NCBI RefSeq assembly: GCF_003003275.1
Contig: NZ_PVTO01000007.1
Coordinates: 1-64,000, forward strand
DNA from: Alkalibacterium olivapovliticus
Lineage (GTDB): Bacteria > Bacillota > Bacilli > Lactobacillales > Carnobacteriaceae_A
Reading direction: 5' to 3'
Length of the DNA: 64,000 bases
The notes under the pieces were generated by a model that was not told where the DNA came from, ran no database searches, and saw only the letters and a program-made list of their open reading frames with translations. Below, one piece after another: positions 63,029 to 64,000 of the stretch (positions within the stretch are counted from its first letter, which is position 1; each line of letters starts with the position of its first letter). A program made the position numbers and the translations under genes.

Positions 63029-63754
63029 ATGCATTCAAAACTGTTAGAACACTATGGCGTAAAAACTAAAATAGCAGGGTCAGACTATAATTTCCGTTAC
63101 CAGACGGCTGGTAAAAACGTTGTAGATGATATGACCAGACTGCTGGATGAATTACAGGTGAAACCTGAAGAAGTATATACCGGACAGCAGCTTCATACTG
63201 CCACCATTGCGTATGCAGATGGTGTAAATGGTGACCCATTCGTATTTGGGAGAACATTTAAAGAAACGGATGGTCTGCTGACAGATAAAGTAGGCATAGG
63301 ACTGCTGATAAAATATGCTGATTGTACACCAATCATTCTTTATGACCCTGTGAATAAACTACTGGCCAATGTCCATTCAGGGTGGAGAGGAACGACTAAA
63401 TGCATATCGACTAAGGCAATAGAACAAATGATAAACGAATATGGCTCTAAACCAGAAAATATTGTAGCTTATGTAGGGCCTTCTATTGATCAGAAAAATT
63501 ATGAAGTAGGGGCAGAAGTGTATGAGGAATTTAGGGACTTTACAGATCGGGATCAGTTTTTTACAAAGAAAGGTGAGAAGTATACACTAAGTATGCTTGA
63601 TGCGAATGTCGACAGTCTCATAAAAGCAGGCATCAAACCTGGAAACATGGAGATTGAAAGAGCCTCGACTTTTACCGATGATCGTCTTCATTCTGCAAGA
63701 AAAGAAGGTCAACATTATCAGTTGAACGGACTCTTTGCAATGATGACTATTTGA
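63029..63754 (+). CDS. pgeF: PgeF/YlmD-family purine nucleoside phosphorylase (laccase domain)
   Basis: A 241-residue multicopper-polyphenol-oxidase-fold protein. Copper/zinc-type ligands are visible in GQQLHTATI, KYADCTPI and NVHSGWRGT. Family members, first called laccase-like, are purine nucleoside phosphorylases or peptidoglycan-editing enzymes. The usual C-terminal CT motif is replaced by STF near 220. AAGGTGG precedes the ATG. Here the gene is alone, not beside ylmE and sepF as in Bacillus. Confidence 0.9.
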   Translation: MHSKLLEHYGVKTKIAGSDYNFRYQTAGKNVVDDMTRLLDELQVKPEEVYTGQQLHTATIAYADGVNGDPFVFGRTFKETDGLLTDKVGIGLLIKYADCTPIILYDPVNKLLANVHSGWRGTTKCISTKAIEQMINEYGSKPENIVAYVGPSIDQKNYEVGAEVYEEFRDFTDRDQFFTKKGEKYTLSMLDANVDSLIKAGIKPGNMEIERASTFTDDRLHSARKEGQHYQLNGLFAMMTI

Positions 63755-63762
63755 ATAGCACA

Positions 63763-63801
63763 AATGATCCAAGAGGAAAAAGACGCTCTCTTGGATTTTT
63801 G
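63763..63801. terminator. bidirectional terminator after pgeF
   Basis: ATCCAAGAG and CTCTTGGAT pair and TTTTTG follows; outer bases TGAAT/ATTCA extend the stem. Confidence 0.8.
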
Positions 63802-63818
63802 TATTCAAAGTGAGTTTA

Positions 63819-64000
63819 CTAATGACCGATGCCGTATAGTAGATAGGGGATCATTGAATCGATAAACTGTTCTGGTGATTCATCAGTTTTCGATTGTTTA
63901 AAATCTTTGCTTAAACCGACGATCGAATGGGTGAGTAGCCACGATAATTTTGAAATCGTTTCTGGATTGATTTTTTGTTCTGATTTAGTGAGTCTCTCAG
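63819..64000 (-). CDS. TetR-family regulator C-terminus (partial at window end)
   Basis: Sixty codons at the right edge, read on the minus strand and open into the next sequence, end with ESPEQFIDSMIPYLLYGIGH and TAG. Helical composition and the LLYGIG ending fit the ligand-binding domain of a TetR/AcrR regulator. The DNA-binding part lies outside, so this is a weak call. Confidence 0.5.
   Translation of the reverse strand, partial: ERLTKSEQKINPETISKLSWLLTHSIVGLSKDFKQSKTDESPEQFIDSMIPYLLYGIGH

Noticed and set aside
63029-63754. True multicopper laccase
   Set aside because: The small single-domain YlmD/PgeF fold lacks the copper-site set of real laccases.

Overview
The window looks like a chromosomal piece of a low-GC Gram-positive bacterium of the Lactobacillales, most likely a Carnobacteriaceae-type organism (Marinilactibacillus, Alkalibacterium or Carnobacterium relatives). 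The pointers are strong AGGAGG ribosome sites, TTG/GTG starts, an Enterococcus-like ptb-buk-bkd operon, T-box and preQ1 leaders, and SufB protein sequence. The genus is an inference. No rRNA, tRNA or CRISPR array was seen.

Layout. (1) About 172-12393 is an AT-rich defence island between two copies of the 3' end of sufB: a one-gene ATPase-DUF4435 protein resembling fused PARIS, a complete type I restriction-modification system (hsdM, hsdS, hsdR) with a tyrosine recombinase and a second, start-less hsdS in opposite orientation, and a nuclease-like gene cut by an in-frame stop. Inverted repeats in the two hsdS genes indicate a phase-variable specificity switch. (2) 12400-27450 is a mosaic of small accessory genes: a NERD nuclease-domain protein, EamA and YczE membrane proteins, a YghU-type thiol oxidoreductase, acetyltransferases, an SDR, a serine hydrolase, an S66 peptidase, a HigBA-type toxin-antitoxin pair, an orphan MazE/AbrB-like antitoxin and several broken genes. 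(3) 27479-31745 holds queT-queF for queuosine precursors under a two-part preQ1-responsive leader, and the divergent pdxR / pdxST vitamin B6 locus. (4) 32065-33748 is a deletion scar joining two gene remnants. (5) 33885-37376 is a methionine T-box operon (hydroxyacid dehydrogenase, aminotransferase, NlpA/MetQ lipoprotein). (6) 37558-48626 carries lipoproteins, two RimL-like acetyltransferases, mgtC, and an operon for a PotABCD/AfuABC-like ABC transporter with a glycerophosphodiesterase and a DUF218 protein. (7) 49229-50336 is a helix-turn-helix/TPR regulator whose stop codon overlaps the start of a previously uncounted 46-codon secreted-peptide gene, which looks like a peptide quorum-sensing pair. 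(8) 50446-52969 has an MhqO-like dioxygenase with an MhqR-type operator and a sodium-coupled amino-acid symporter. (9) 53442-62410 encodes branched-chain amino acid catabolism to acyl phosphate and ATP (leucine dehydrogenase, BKD complex, Ptb, Buk) with a LysR regulator. (10) pgeF and the end of a TetR gene close the window.

Four intergenic regions (12476-12784, 16629-16720, 31837-31983, 62550-62860) carry clusters of short motifs in alternating orientation that make strings of hairpins. They belong to no standard feature class.
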